Of a stretch of 64,000 bases of DNA, positions 33,370 to 45,609 are shown piece after piece (positions within the stretch are counted from its first letter, which is position 1; every line of letters begins with the position of its first letter). The notes beneath the pieces were generated by a model. The model saw only the letters and a program-made list of their open reading frames with translations, had not been told where the DNA came from and ran no database searches. Origin of the DNA: Brachionus manjavacas (lineage: Eukaryota > Rotifera > Eurotatoria > Ploima > Brachionidae); assembly GCA_019054805.1 (NCBI GenBank), contig JAHQIY010000031.1, positions 1-64,000 on the forward strand, given 5' to 3'. The position numbers and the translations under genes were made by a program.

Positions 33370-35590
33370 AAGAATTTTGTTTGAATTATTTATTTAAAAT
33401 AATAATTTAGCTCTTTAGCCATTGATTAATTAGCCTAGTTTATAGAAAAAATTACAGTGCCAAAAAATTTCCCTAATTTTTAAAAAAATCTCAAATTGGT
33501 TTTTTCCAAAAACTTTCAAAAATCTCTTTGAAAAGTAAGAATACCCATTTAAAAAAAAACTAGCATAAATCTACCAATTTTTCATGTCTCCTAAAAATCA
33601 CAAAAAAATTCTTTTCTATCGCTTAAGATTGACCAAATTGAGCTTTAAAAATTTTGTTTCACTTTATTCAACAAAAAAAAATTAATTTTAATTCAAAAAA
33701 TTAAAATTAAAAATAATTTTTAGAAAAAAATTGAATAAATTATTTTACACTCGTAATTTTTTTTTTATTTGTCTATTATTCCTAAAAAAATGAGCATCGT
33801 ACCGCATCAAAAATTGATTGTAGTTAACTCCAATTTTAAGTCAAACAAATCATTTATGACCTTGATCGCTAATAATTTTAGATTTAAAGGTATTTTATAA
33901 AATTTAAAAGTGAGAATTGTTTAATTTAAAGTTAAATAAAATTTAGTTTCAAAGAGCATTTTTTAGACTCTGTCATATGTCCAAATGAAAGGCAAGCATT
34001 TTTGTTTTTGAAAATCAGATCGGAGTCCAAATATGCGGAACTTAACAAAAAGTAAAATGAAAAAAATCAAATTTATGATCGAGTTTTATTTTGTTTAGGA
34101 TAAGAGAGTTTGGGTCATGGTATGAAAATATTTAGATTTTTGTTTTCCAAGAAATAAAAGATGAGTAAATGCTTAATAAATTGCTGGCGGAATTTATTTC
34201 TTTTTTAAATATTCGAATTATTCATGTTCCAAGCATACATTACGCTGTTGAAATCATGTCTTCTTTTTTGAACGTAAAAAGAAGTTTTAATTTTATTTTT
34301 TTTAAATTTGCTTATTTAGCGACGTGATTTTAAAAATGAGATAATCAAAGAAAACGATCACTACAAAGCAGCTTTTTGGAATGGAAACGCTTTATTGGAA
34401 AAAATGCTCAACAACAAGCAAACTTTATCTCTTTAGCAAATAAATTAAAAAAAAATAAATAATAAGATTTTTGACTAGAGGGCCTTGAAGTTTGATAGTT
34501 TTTGAAAACAGTGGTTTAGGTTTTTGAAATTTTTGAAATGAGTTTTCAAAATTTTCAAAATTTTAATTCTTGAAGTTTAAGTCTGTAGGCATACCTTCAC
34601 CGGTCAAAAAAGTAAGTGCGGCACTAAGTCAAACACTTGGTACACTTAAGTCGAAAATAAAAAAATTTTTTGTTCATCATTTGAAAAGTTATTAGTCATA
34701 TTTTAATTTTAATTATTAAAGTTTTTAATAATTTTATTACTATTTAGAATTATTTAAGATCTTTTGTCAACTTTTAAAATCAATAACTCCTTTACCGGTT
34801 TATCTTTTCAATTTACTTAATCTTGTTCTCATAAGCATTTGAGTTAATAGCAGCCCTAAATACTTGTTTATCTTATCATAAGACAGTACTTGTGACCGAT
34901 TATTTTGTGAATTACTTTGCGGTATATCGTTATCAAGTAGAATGAGATAGAAGATTTTTTATTTCAACAAATTGAGTGTAGCACTTACACTCACGCTTTT
35001 ATTACTTTTTAGATTTTGATTTAAAACCGATTTATCAATCGACTGAGAAAATATTTTTAAAAAATTTGTTTTTATTTTTTTTTCAAATCTAAATAACATG
35101 TTACATTAAATTATTTAAATTTGTTTAAAGAGTAAGGTTCGCGCGTAGCAAAACGACAGCACTATCTTAATTGACAATTTTGGATAGCATATTCGTAATC
35201 TACGTATATCAAAACCTAGGAAAACTTGCTTCTTTAGGGGGGGGGGGGAGATTTATTTTACATTAATTTTGAATTTTGATTCATTCTTTTTAAATTAAAA
35301 AAAAGCGGCAAAAACTTTTCAAATTTATTGCTTAGAGTATATTACTCGAGTAATTAGATTTATTCGTTTCGTTTGACGTCTTATATTGCTAAAATTAAAT
35401 TTTTTTTATATAATTTTTTATCTTCAATTTTATGTCAATTATTGAACAAACTTTTTAAGTCGTTTTCTTTTTATTTTTCATATAAGTTAATAAAAAATAT
35501 TTTTCGAATTGTATTAGATCAGAATTAATTAATTTTATAAAATGAATTACACGTTTTGATTGCAAATCTAACAGCGGCATTAATTTTGTG
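33370..35590. other. AT-rich interval; no gene seen
   Basis: No coding motif was recognised. A run of G at about 35238-35247 is unusual for this AT-rich DNA. Weak inverted similarity between about 34605 and 34985 (AAGTAAGTGC/GCACTTACACT) may mark an old MITE. Confidence 0.4.
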
Positions 35591-35599
35591 AGCTGCACA

Positions 35600-36840
35600 G
35601 GATTATCTTGAAACAGAATTCGTTCCAAGTTGTATATTTAAGCAATTAATTGGGTCATTTAAGATTTCATCAACAACATTTGATTCGTCTGTGTGTTCTT
35701 CGTTTAATTTCTTCGGATCGATGTTCATTTCTCTGTTCGGCTGGCTGAGATAAGTGATCACTTCTATCTAGTTGATGCCCATCTCCCTGTGCTGTCGGTT
35801 GAAATTCATTATCTCTTCCTGTCTATTCATTTCTCTTTCTACAGATTGAGATTGATCTTCTTCTTCTTAATGTTTTGTACAAATGATATATTTTGTGCAT
35901 CTTCAGATAGATAAAATTCTTCTTCTTCTGTAACTTGTCTTATCTCATTATCATTTTGTTCAATTGAGTAATTAAATTCGTTTTGAATACGACTATCATC
36001 AGCTTCTTGATTTGAATTACTAACTCTTTGTTCTTCAAACAGTAAACGATTCGCAAAAATAATTTCCTCATCAAAAAGAGTATTCTAATTCTGCTTTAAC
36101 AACCTGACCAGAGCTTATCCTTCATCACAAACAGCACCACAAATTTTAGTTTTATCCAATTCAAATTGATTTAAAATCTTCTCTACACAACCTTTGATTG
36201 ATTCTTCGTTCCCTGAACCACAAGTTTTAATCATTCCAATTACTCTAATTTCTTTATGATAGTTTTTGAATATCATTGCAGCAGCAAGGGCAAAGTACTG
36301 TACATTGGATAAATTTGACCAAAGGTCAATTATCAAAAAAAAATCCAGGATGCATTTTTTAACTTTTCCTGTAAACGATCTTTCAATTGTTGTTTAACTT
36401 ATGGAATAATTGTTTTCATAAAAGAATAAGGACTTGGGAGTTTGAATGATATGAGAGATCGGAAATATGGATTTTTAAATTCTTCGACTGCAAGAAAGAA
36501 CTTAACTAGTTATTATCAACTTTCCATTTTGTTTTCGTTCTACTGGCAAAATTGACATACGACTCAAGCAAATTTTTCAAATTCGGATGGTTTCTTTCCA
36601 AGTGTTTTTTCAGATTAGATGATGCACAAATTTAGGCCTAATAATTTTTTTGGCATAGCAGACATTTAAAATTGATAAATTCTTTAGGAACTGTTTCAAA
36701 ATGATTATTACATTCAAAGAAATTAATTACTGGACTAAAATAGTTTGGTAAATCACGAAAACAGAAAACATTTTTCTCAAAAATTCCTTTCAATCCTTTT
36801 TCAAATATTTGGTTGATTAGCTCCAAATCTAAAAAATTTT
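35600..36840 (-). mobile_element. hAT transposase remnant (BED zinc finger plus catalytic-domain start)
   Basis: Minus strand from 36826: FINFKCLLCQK and downstream histidines give a BED-type finger (C-x2-C ... H-x4-H, frameshifted). Then SLIFKLPSPYSF follows, and after a shift IIDLWSNLSNVQYFALAAA to KICGAVCDEG (36336-36115), the typical hAT RNase H-fold start with D and the later CDE box. An acidic, low-complexity segment continues to about 35700. Stops throughout; the C-terminal dimerisation domain was not found. Confidence 0.75.
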
Positions 36841-36957
36841 ATTGCATTTTGTTTTCAAATAAAAATTTAAAATCTTATTTCAACTGAAACAAATTGAACC
36901 TTTATCCATTTTAAGAAAAATGATATCATCTTTATTTTAGAAAATTAACTTTAAAAA

Positions 36958-37175
36958 TGCCACCTAAACGACAAACTACGAAGGAACAAATTCAAGAAAA
37001 ACAAGAAGTTCAGCTCGATCAAATCAAAATGTGATCAATGCAAGTAATGAAATTCAAAGTTCTCAATCGCAACCAACAAGAGAAGGCTCTCAATCGAGTC
37101 AGGCGAGACGAACGATGCAGCAAACAAACTTCAACGAGGATTCTCAAATAAAAAGTAATTATTTTATTTATATTA
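36958..37175 (+). pseudogene. Basic, Ser/Gln-rich coding remnant, unrecognised
   Basis: The plus strand starts ATGCCACCTAAACG (MPPKRQTTKEQ) and, after one frameshift, continues NSRKTRSSARSNQN to NEDSQIK at about 37157. The composition (K/R then S/Q-rich) resembles disordered N-termini of transposases or nuclear proteins. It lies head-to-head with the hAT remnant, so it may be the start of another transposon gene. No function is claimed. Confidence 0.35.
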
Positions 37176-37249
37176 CAGCAGGATCATCAAAGCTTTTAAT
37201 TAGAAATTTTAATTACAACAAGAGATATTTTTATAATATTTAGGATGTA

Positions 37250-38279
37250 ACAATTACAATTTTCATTTTCAAAAATTTATGGTCTGTGTTACCTTTGTCT
37301 GTCACATGGGTTGTGAATTGGTTGAAAAAAACGTAATTACTTACCCACAACACAATTAAAATATGTAAGAAATGAGCTAAAATATGTAAAAAACTTAATA
37401 TATTTATTTTTAGCATTGATTACACAAATTTCGTCACGTCACGTTCCACCATTTTTTTTTAAATATCTTTTAAATTATATATTGCTTCATTATAAATCCA
37501 GCCATTTGCTTATTTAAAAGATTATCATTAGAAGTTTAATATTTCATTTTGAAGATTTGAAGGTATATAATAAATTTGTAAAATTACAGGTCAAAGTCTA
37601 ATTTTGATCAAAATGTCTTTGTAAAAATCGATAATTTTTCTGAACTTTCACTTATTAAAACTTAATTCTGATGTTTTTTCATCAAAACTGAATTCGTATA
37701 TTCAGATTTTCTTAACAATTTATGGTCAGTGTATATGTCAAATTTGAGCACAAAGCATGCGAAAAAATAAAAAATTTAATAAACCATTCATTGAATAAAA
37801 TTGAATAAAAGACAAAATTCTGACTGTAAATTTTCATAACTTGATCTTTATTAAATCAAAATTTTTTCTAATTGAATTTCCGTACAAGCATTATTATGCA
37901 CCCGTTAATTGTAGTGATTATTGCGGTAAGTATTATTTTTAAGATTTTATTATTTTTAATTTAGTAAATAAATTATATGAAGTTTATTTTGATGAAATAA
38001 AATTTAAATTTAACAGTAGGTATTGTCTAAAAATATATTTAGAAATTTTTCTTTTAAAAAACATTCACCTTTATTATGCCTCAATATTCGCTTACAAAAT
38101 TTAGTTAGGCAAAAAAAAAGTTTAAAGTAAGAAATAAAAATTAAATAGATTTTATATAACGACAAAGCATTTTTTTTCCAAATCATGCTCTAATTCAAAC
38201 TTAGTCTAATTATTACAGGTATAAAAAGAAATAAAAGAACACAAATTATTATAAATTAAATTTTTTGTTCAAAATAAAA
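37250..38279. other. 5' flank of the NmrA-like gene; nothing else supported
   Basis: AT-rich. A short hydrophobic reading with a consensus donor (ATGCACCCG to GCG|GTAAGT at about 37895-37930) is present, but it does not splice in frame to the NmrA-like start. Confidence 0.4.
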
Positions 38280-39167
38280 ATGTCAAGAATAATTTCTGTG
38301 TTTGGAGCTACGGGAGCTCAAGGTGGATCAGTAGTGGAAGCTTTAGCCAAAAGTGGAATGTACTCAGTAAAAGCAATAACACGTAATCTTAAATCAGACA
38401 AAGCTGAAGCATTATCCAAACAAAACAATGTTACTGTGCATCAAGCGGACTTGGATGATCCAGCCGCCATTGACAGAGTCCTCGAAGGATGCTACGGCTC
38501 ATTCATGGTCACAGATTTTGCAGCTCATTTCGATAACAGAGAAACAAAACAAGGCTTTAGTTTTGTTGATAGTGCCATCAAAAATAAGCTATCACACATT
38601 GTTTTCAGTGGTTTGGAGCATGTGGAGGCGATTATAAATAAGCCATGCTTACACTTTGATTACAAAGCAAAAATTGAAGACTACGGTCTTAGCAAGAAAG
38701 ACAAAATAGCTTTTACTTCGATCAGATTGCCAATGTATAACCAAATGATACCTTTTATGTTTAAACAAAAAATCGAAGAAAAAAAGTTCTCTCTTACCTT
38801 GCCAATAGGCGATAATAAAGTGTTTTTAATGAATGTAGAAGATGCTGGCAAGTGCGTTAAGTCAATATTTGATAATCCAAGAAAATATGGAAATAGTATA
38901 GTTCCAGTCGCCGGAGATAAATTGACAGGCAAAGAAATAGAGAAAATTATAAACAAACACGTGACTCCAGTTAAATACTTGTATGCGAACACAAGTCTGG
39001 AAAAATTCAGGTCTGTTGGTTTTCCAGGAGTTGAAGACATTGTGAATATGTTTGAGTATTATCAGACCGGAAAAATGCATAGAGATTTAAATTTGACCAA
39101 AGAATTGTACAAGGATGTGGATTCGTTTGATCAATGGGTTGCCAAGAACAAATTTTTATTTAAATAG
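38280..39167 (+). CDS. NmrA-like NAD(P)-binding Rossmann protein (NMRAL1/HSCARG-like)
   Basis: Intact single exon of 295 codons from ATG at 38280, which has an AAAAATG context. Residues 3-16 are a first beta strand and the dinucleotide loop GATGAQGG, the NmrA signature. D61-L62-D63-D64 (ADLDD) and the following helix fit the extended short-chain dehydrogenase fold. The catalytic YxxxK of true SDR enzymes is not evident, as expected for NmrA proteins, which act as NAD(P)H sensors or regulators. Length matches human NMRAL1 (about 299). AATAAA occurs at 39168-39173, directly after the stop. The family assignment is solid; the cellular role is by analogy only. Codon usage is less AT-biased than the surroundings, as expected for a conserved gene. 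Confidence 0.92.
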   Translation: MSRIISVFGATGAQGGSVVEALAKSGMYSVKAITRNLKSDKAEALSKQNNVTVHQADLDDPAAIDRVLEGCYGSFMVTDFAAHFDNRETKQGFSFVDSAIKNKLSHIVFSGLEHVEAIINKPCLHFDYKAKIEDYGLSKKDKIAFTSIRLPMYNQMIPFMFKQKIEEKKFSLTLPIGDNKVFLMNVEDAGKCVKSIFDNPRKYGNSIVPVAGDKLTGKEIEKIINKHVTPVKYLYANTSLEKFRSVGFPGVEDIVNMFEYYQTGKMHRDLNLTKELYKDVDSFDQWVAKNKFLFK

Positions 39168-39284
39168 AATAAAATTTTAACTTCGTTGATGTAATTTATC
39201 TTACTATTTAAAAGATCCAAATGTGAAAAAAAAAGTTAGCTTACTTTCTAACATTTTTCACCGCTTTTGAAACTAAAACAAACA

Positions 39285-39545
39285 AGCAAATATTCTGTTT
39301 CCATAAATTTTAAAGTTAAAATTATAACTCTCTTTTTTGTACTTAGAGAAGACTACTGAATACGACTTTTCAACTGATATCTTCATTTTCCAATTAAATA
39401 CCCTATCAAAGGCTTTGGAAATATCCAAAAACAGGCCACAAACTCGTTTTTTCTATAAAACGACTATACAATTTTTTGAATTAAAAAGAAAAGATTACTT
39501 GATGTTCGCCGGTGTTTTCTCAATCCAGATCCATCCTGGATAAGA
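39285..39545 (-). mobile_element. LINE family A fragment with RT motif A and internal deletion
   Basis: The minus strand reads VCGLFLDISKAFDR (RT motif A). It then joins directly to the NWKMKISVEKS-like segment that in other family A copies lies about 120 residues further on, so the palm is deleted. The 39320-39400 part matches 9560-9640 closely. Confidence 0.8.
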
Positions 39546-39564
39546 AACACATTTTAATCTAAAA

Positions 39565-40580
39565 ACTTGTAGTAGTAGTAGTAGCAGTAAAATAAACTTC
39601 AACTTGAAACCAGTTCAAGTGAGCTCATAGAGCTATAGCAGTCGTTACACATTTTTTCGCCAACCAGTCATCAAGCTTCGACTTAAAACTGTTCAGGCTT
39701 CTTGCTTCAATAACCTCTTCCGGCAATTTATTCCAATCGTTCACAACTCTGTAAACAAAAAAGTTAAATATTGGAAGACAATTTTTTACTTTATCTCTAT
39801 GAATAGTTTTTTTGTGCCTCTGCAGCTTGAGTCAGCCCCAGATCGAAATTTATGTCGTTTACAAAATTCACTTTCTCCATTTTATTTACTAATTTGTACA
39901 TTTGGATCAAATCTGCTCTCAACCTTCGTGTCTTCAGGTCACTTAGGCCTAGTCTCATGAGTCGTTGCGGGTATTCGAGATGCTTGAGTTCCGGAACAAG
40001 CTTCGTCGCTCTTCTCTGTACTTTTTCAAGCTCCGCGGTATCCTTTTCCAAAAACGGGCACCACGAACTGATATTCCAGATGAGGTCTGACCAATGATGT
40101 GTATAGTAATCTGATGTTTTCTTGGTAAGGCAAATTAAAAGCTTTCTGGATCATTCCTAAAACTCTATTTGCCTTAGCAGTACAATTTTTCACTTGTACG
40201 TCCCACTTAAAGTCGTTTTGGATATAAATACCGAGGTCTTTCTCACAAATCGACTTTGCCAAGGGTTGTCGACCCAAACTCTCTGACTAAATTAACCTTG
40301 TTTTTGAATAACCAAAGTGCACAACTTTACATTTATCAGTATAAAGTTGAATAGACCAATTCGTTGACCAATTGATACTTTGTCTAAGTCCCCTTGAAGA
40401 TCTATCAATGATTGGAAATTTTTAACGACAGAAATAATCTTCGTATCATCAACATAAGCTTCACAGTTTGACTCAATCTTCTCTAGCATGTCATTAATAA
40501 AGATGACAAAAAGAATAGGTCCTAAAACCGAACCCTGAATGGTTTGTGTAATCTTAAATAGACAAATTACGTTCCACTAG
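39565..40580 (-). mobile_element. CR1/L2-like LINE (family B), 3' half, minus strand
   Basis: From about 40575 on the minus strand: GSVLGPILFVIFINDM, a YVDDTK catalytic box, KDLGIYIQNDFKWD and LLYTSLVRPHLEY (to about 40080). Next are LEKVQRRATKLVPELKHLEY (about 40030) and the C-terminal WNKLPEEVIEARSLNSFKS (about 39740). A (TAC/AGT)n tail lies at about 39571-39590. A few frameshifts; otherwise well preserved, so relatively young. Confidence 0.88.
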
Positions 40581-42278
40581 CTTTCCTAAACAAATTTATC
40601 GGTAAGTAATTTGAGGGATCTTTTGAAGTAGAGGCTTTTTTTTTGAATCTAAGTAATTTTAAAAGTTTTGAGTATCTAGCATCGTCATGCGAAGAACGAA
40701 TGTGCGTACAACGTACTAGAAACTTTTCGAAAGTAAGCAACTCAAAGTTGTAATTTTCATAAGAAAAAAATTATTAAGTCATGTGATTAAGTTACACGAT
40801 ATGTCTACATAAAATTTTAAAAATTAGGTAATGAATTCGGCGAGTTTCTAATGCCGCTTGATTTTTCAATCTTTTAAAAACCATAATTAATTCATTTGAG
40901 CAAATTGGATCACTAAAACTACACTGAGTATACCTTTTAAAGAATTGAGTTTTAAAATTAGTTATTTCGATTACTTTCTCAGTATTAATTGAATCAGAAT
41001 TAAAAATAAATGCTGAAGATAAGGGTTCTCCGAAGCATTTTTCCTTTTCCTCATTTGTTTTTAATTCTTTACCATTTGAATCAAATTTTGAATTTAATTT
41101 AATCCTTTTTTTGATTTAAATTTATTTTTTTTTTCAAAAAAGGTATGCTTGTCAGTGGGTTTTTTCTCATCTTCTGAATTTTGATTGGCATGCATTTAAA
41201 TTCTAGGTAAAAAGTTAGAAATGCTTTAAAAAAAATAGTAGGAATAGAACTAAAAATGCTTGGTAAAAATATGTAAACGCTTTTTGGAAAAAAAAATTTA
41301 AGAATAAATAATGCCAGGTAAGTTATTTTGATTGCAAAAGGTTTTAATTAATAATGTTTTTTAAAAAATCAAAGATCTAGAATAAAAAAAAGAGCGCTGG
41401 TTTGTTTGATAAAAATGAATAATTAAAAACAAAAGAAGTGATGGAAGGTGGTGTTTATTTATTAAATTAATTGAGTAATCGATAAAATAAACAGTTTTTG
41501 TTTTTGACCAATGTTTCTGCGTTTTACACACTCTTCATATTTAGATCATTTTTTATGAAAAACAAGTCTTTGAGCAAATTCAACATCAATTTGGGTCGCA
41601 TTAGTCGACTTAGAATTTACATCCGTATTGCTGATGTCAACCGCAATAGAATCTTTTCCCCTAAAGCTTAGCATAGACACATTCTCATAACTTAAATTCT
41701 AAATGATTAAACCGAATTTTTTTTTAACCATCTCTCAAATTTACTCTATCGTCAAGATCAAAAAATGAGCTTTTAGCTTCAAATCAATCTCTCATTTGTT
41801 GTCACTTCCGCACTACCACAGACTCACAACTTGGCGACACATCGCTTACAGAAAATTAGTTTTTGACCAAATTAGAGCCAGAGTCTTAAAAAAAAAATTC
41901 TCAAATAATCCTACTTTGCCGCATCGGCCAACAGTTTAAAATTGAGCAGGGGTAATTCTCCGAGATGAGTCTTATCAGATTGGAAACAAACATTAAATTT
42001 AAAGCAGACAAATAAATTGTCTTTCAGGTCACAATTCTTGATTTTCTGGTCAATTTTCATTTAAATCGCACACACATGCACCAATTTTGAGCACAGGTAT
42101 GGTCCTTGATACAAATTCGAGTCCATGCCCTAGCTACAGCTGAGCGAATAATCAAAAGTCATTTATTTCCTAGCTTCTGATCACTTATGACACATTTATT
42201 TTGCCAACCTCCTTAAATCCTTTTATCGTATACTCATCTCTTTAAAATTTTCAAAAGACACCCCAATGGCAAAATCAG
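40581..42278. other. AT-rich interval; no gene seen
   Basis: I found no coding region or clear repeat. The stretch 41550-42250 has somewhat higher GC but no open frame with a recognisable motif on either strand. Confidence 0.45.
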
Positions 42279-42286
42279 CATTTGTC

Positions 42287-42779
42287 AGCATTGTGAAGTT
42301 TTGTTCAAAAAGTTCAAGAAAAAAGTTCTTAATTCAAATTTTTCGATGAATGAAAAAAATTTGCTCCTGTAAAATATGTAACAATGTGTAACAAAAGTTG
42401 TTACACCAAGTAGCCTTGAAAATAAATTCTGAAAGTTTTCTTTTAATTAATCATCGACTTTTAAAATCAATCGAATTTAAGACAATTTATTTGTCTTTGT
42501 AAAAAAAGAAGTTTTATTTGCAATATTTTAAAATTTTTGTAAGTGTTTAATTTTAAATTTCGAAATTTTTTATTTCAAAACCAACTTAACATTCATTCAG
42601 TTTTTTTGGAAAATCAATAATTGGTTAATTGGATTTTTTTTTGTTTTTTTTTGAGCAAGTCCTGTAACAATTTTTGTTACATCATGTGCTAAGTTTTTAT
42701 TTTATCACTTCATTCCATTCAAACTATATACGATTTTAAGATTTTGAACTGAACTTTATGAACGAAACTTCACAATGCT
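42287..42779. mobile_element. hAT-type MITE, 493 bp, with exact 8-bp target duplication
   Basis: Both ends start AGCATTGTGAAGTTT and stay paired for about 30 bp with two mismatches. CATTTGTC flanks the element at 42279-42286 and 42780-42787, a perfect 8-bp duplication. Subterminal TGTAACA/TGTTACA words (about 42375-42405 and 42665-42680) are also inverted. No coding capacity. Confidence 0.92.
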
Positions 42780-42787
42780 CATTTGTC

Positions 42788-43478
42788 AAAATTTTTAAAT
42801 ATCACATAGACAGGTCAATGAATTTTAAAATTTTATTAATTTTTAAAAAGCACGGAAAGCAAGTTACATTAAAATTTTTAAAATTATTTCAAAGATCAAT
42901 CTAAAGATAAACTCTTTGAATTGATCATCAACTTCTACTTGCCATTTTTGTTCATGGTTTTTATTCAACTTATTTTCTTTTATCTTTTTAAATAAAAAAC
43001 TTTTTTATCTTTTTATTTTATTATTATCAATTTTCAAATAAAAGTTTTTCGTTATTTTAGTCAAATGAAGAAGGTCATATGGTCGAAACCCGTAGTCGTA
43101 AAATTAAATTAAAACAGCTTTGTTTTTTTTTAAATTAATTTTAGAATTTTAGATCATTTTGATCTAATTTATGGATTTTTTAAATATTCGCTAAATTTTT
43201 CCAAATGGAAAGAGTTAGTGTGATTGCATGCACTGTTTACATTACTTTGGCTATGTGTACATGCCTTTATTAATAAGTAAATACCTTGCGGAAAAAAAAC
43301 ATACTGTTGAAAATGAAGAGTAATTTCACAATTCTTTTATTTTAAATTGAAATTGATTAATTAATAAAAATAGACTTTTTGTAAATTTATTTTATTAACT
43401 TTCTTTGATAGAACATATGTTTAGGCTTCAAAATCATATTTAAAAATAGTAATTATTAAAATTAAATATTTTGTAAAA
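42788..43478. other. 5' flank of the eIF2B-alpha gene; nothing else seen
   Basis: AT-rich, no open frames or repeats recognised. Promoter elements cannot be named from sequence alone. Confidence 0.4.
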
Positions 43479-44554
43479 ATGAATGTTACTGGTAAGCATT
43501 GTGATTCTAATTTTTTATTAACATCTTTAATTTGGATTAAAGAATTGACAGCCTTTTTCAATGAAGTGATCAAAAAGGACTCGAACATATCACCTGCTGT
43601 TGCCGCTATCAAAACCTTATTGGAATACATTCGTTTGCAGTCATTCAGCACTGTTGTTGAATTACGTGAGAGTGTAATAAATGCCATAGATGTGCTCACA
43701 AGAACTGACAGTTCGGCTATCAGTGTAAGATCCGGATGTGAAATGCTGCTAAGATTTATCACTCTCACCGCACTTGACGCTGGAGTAAATAATTTCTAAT
43801 TTTTTTGTCTGAAATTTTTATTAAAAATTTAAGCTGGATTCAGGCATGGAAAAGTGTAAGGAAATTTTGCTAAAAAATGGTCAAGTATTCTTGAGCAAAG
43901 CTAGTAAGGCAAGAAGCAGAATAGCTCGGGTTGCGTGTCCATGGATTCCAAGCGGTTCAAATATTCTAGTTCATTCTAAATCAAGAGTAGTTTTAGAGAT
44001 TTTGAAAGAAGCTTGTGCAAAAAATGGAACTTTTCATGTTTATGTGAGCGAGTCATCGCCGGACAATTCTGGACTTTCGATGATGGAAGAGCTGAACAAA
44101 TTGGGAATAAGAGTTACGTTGATTCTGGACGCTGCAGTTGGTGCAGTGATGGAAAAGGTGGATTTTGTGCTTCTAGGTGCTGAGGCTGTGGTTGAAAGTG
44201 GTGGAATCATCAACAAAATTGGAACATCAACAATCGGATTGTGTGCTAAAATGCTCAATAAGCCAGTCTATGTGGCAGTGGAAAGTTTTAAATTTGTTAG
44301 ATTTTACCCATTAAATAATCGCGACATTCCAAATGAGTTTAAAGTGAGAGCTATTTTTTTGAGTTAAATTTTATTTATTTTTTTTTCTATTAACAAAGTA
44401 TAAATACTCAACAATTTCGAGTGTCAAAGATCTGGAAAATGAGCATCCTTTGATTGATTATACCCAGCCATCGCTTTTAACTTTGCTTTTTACTGACATC
44501 GGTATTTTTACACCGTCGGCAGTTAGCGATGAATTAGTTAAGCTGTATCTTTGA
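43479..44554 (+). CDS. EIF2B1: Translation initiation factor eIF2B subunit alpha (three exons)
   Basis: Exons 43479-43784, 43834-44343 and 44399-44554 join in phase 0 through 49- and 55-bp GT-AG introns, giving 323 residues (human about 305). eIF2B is the guanine nucleotide exchange factor for eIF2, and the alpha subunit is regulatory, sensing phosphorylated eIF2. Residues 40-47 (AVAAIKTL) and 81-93 ([13 protein letters not shown]) belong to the N-terminal helical domain. The C-terminal Rossmann-like domain has [12 protein letters not shown] at 171-182, [11 protein letters not shown] at 200-210, [17 protein letters not shown] at 217-233 and [11 protein letters not shown] at 253-263. The last exon carries [20 protein letters not shown] and ends [19 protein letters not shown] lies at 44575-44580. 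All conserved blocks are in place, so it should be functional. The symbol is by clear homology. Confidence 0.96.
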
Positions 44555-44751
44555 ATTATTTTAAATTTAGTTAAAATAAATTATTGAAAAATTTACCCAA
44601 GTTTTAATTCATGGTAATCTGAGAAATTTTTTAATTTAAAAGATTGCAGAAAAAATTTAGTAATGCTTTAAAAATATATATTTAAAGAAATTTAAAGATG
44701 ATATTAATTTTCATTTTTATTTTTGCATTAATTACTTTATTCACTTGAGTT

Positions 44752-44838
44752 TGCCATTACAAGATGTAGAGAACGAGGCCGAAGTGTTCAGTTTACACGG
44801 AGAGAATCGAAATTAAAAGTCATGTGATCAAACTAATC
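44752..44838 (+). pseudogene. Decayed duplicate of the 5' end of the acetyl-CoA transporter first exon
   Basis: About 85 bp match 47408-47496: the stretch from GATGNAGAG through GAGAATCGAAAT to AAAAGTCATGTGATCAA is shared with scattered substitutions. The equivalent of the initiator ATG (47410) is not preserved in the copy, and the rest of the exon is absent. It sits 200 bp after eIF2B-alpha and 2.6 kb before the real gene, on the same strand. Confidence 0.8.
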
Positions 44839-45149
44839 ATAGAATGACAATGCCAAAATATAAAATTAAAGATAAAAAACATTAAAATTTGATAAATGAT
44901 TTCAAAAAATGACAAGGCAATAAAATGAATAATCATTTTTTTATAAATTTTTTTCTCAGTACCTCATGTCACTAATGACCGATTAACAATTCATTTATTT
45001 CTTTTAATAAAAAAATATTATTCCAAATTAAAAAAAATAAATAAATATTTATAAAATCATTAAAAAAGTAAAATTTTGAAATATTTAAATACTTTTTAAT
45101 AATTTTTTTAATTTTTTTTAATAATCTGTAAAAATCAAATAGATATTAT

Positions 45150-45540
45150 AGACTATAAAATTCTTGAATATTGCGAACTTCAACTTTGTTTTCTTTATCA
45201 TAAAGATTTTCATCATAAAATCTTTCTTGAAATTTTCTGTTTTAATCAATGTTCTCAACTTTAACTTTGCTAAGGTTGATCAGTGACCTAAGTGTCTCGT
45301 TTTTGAAATTTAAGTTTTCAAATTCTTTATAATACTTATCTATTTTATTGGCCAAATTTCAATTTCATCATTTTGAGTACCAAGATGTTTTAAACTGTAT
45401 TTGGGATATTTTTTGCTAATGGTGTCTTTTTCATTTTTGTTAGCCCAATTAAGAAAAAATCGAGGCATATTATCAACAATTTCATTAATTAGTTGAATAA
45501 CATCCGTTTTGTTATAAATGTGAAATATTTTGAATTAAAT
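45150..45540 (-). pseudogene. Unrecognised minus-strand coding remnant
   Basis: Minus strand: VIQLINEIVDNMPRFFLNWA continues to HLGTQNDEIEIWPIK, then after one frameshift KYYKEFENLNFKNETLRSL, one stop, and RFYDENLYDKENKVEVRN. The even amino-acid texture over about 120 codons supports former coding sequence. No family recognised; it may belong to a transposon. Confidence 0.45.
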
Positions 45541-45609
45541 TTCTTAGATTTTTCGAAATATTGAATTTATAATTTTCAACAAAATTTCTACTTTTTTAAT
45601 TAAAATTAG

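Noticed and set aside
34600-35000. Possible MITE with AAGTAAGTGC ends
   Set aside because: Arms are short and mismatched, and no target duplication could be seen.
37895-37932. Possible tiny first exon of the NmrA-like gene (hydrophobic reading followed by GTAAGT)
   Set aside because: Joining it to the nearest acceptor before 38280 gives an in-frame stop, and the NmrA-like protein is complete without it.
38428-39080. Other open frames overlapping the NmrA-like gene on both strands
   Set aside because: They are frame shadows of a well-conserved coding sequence.
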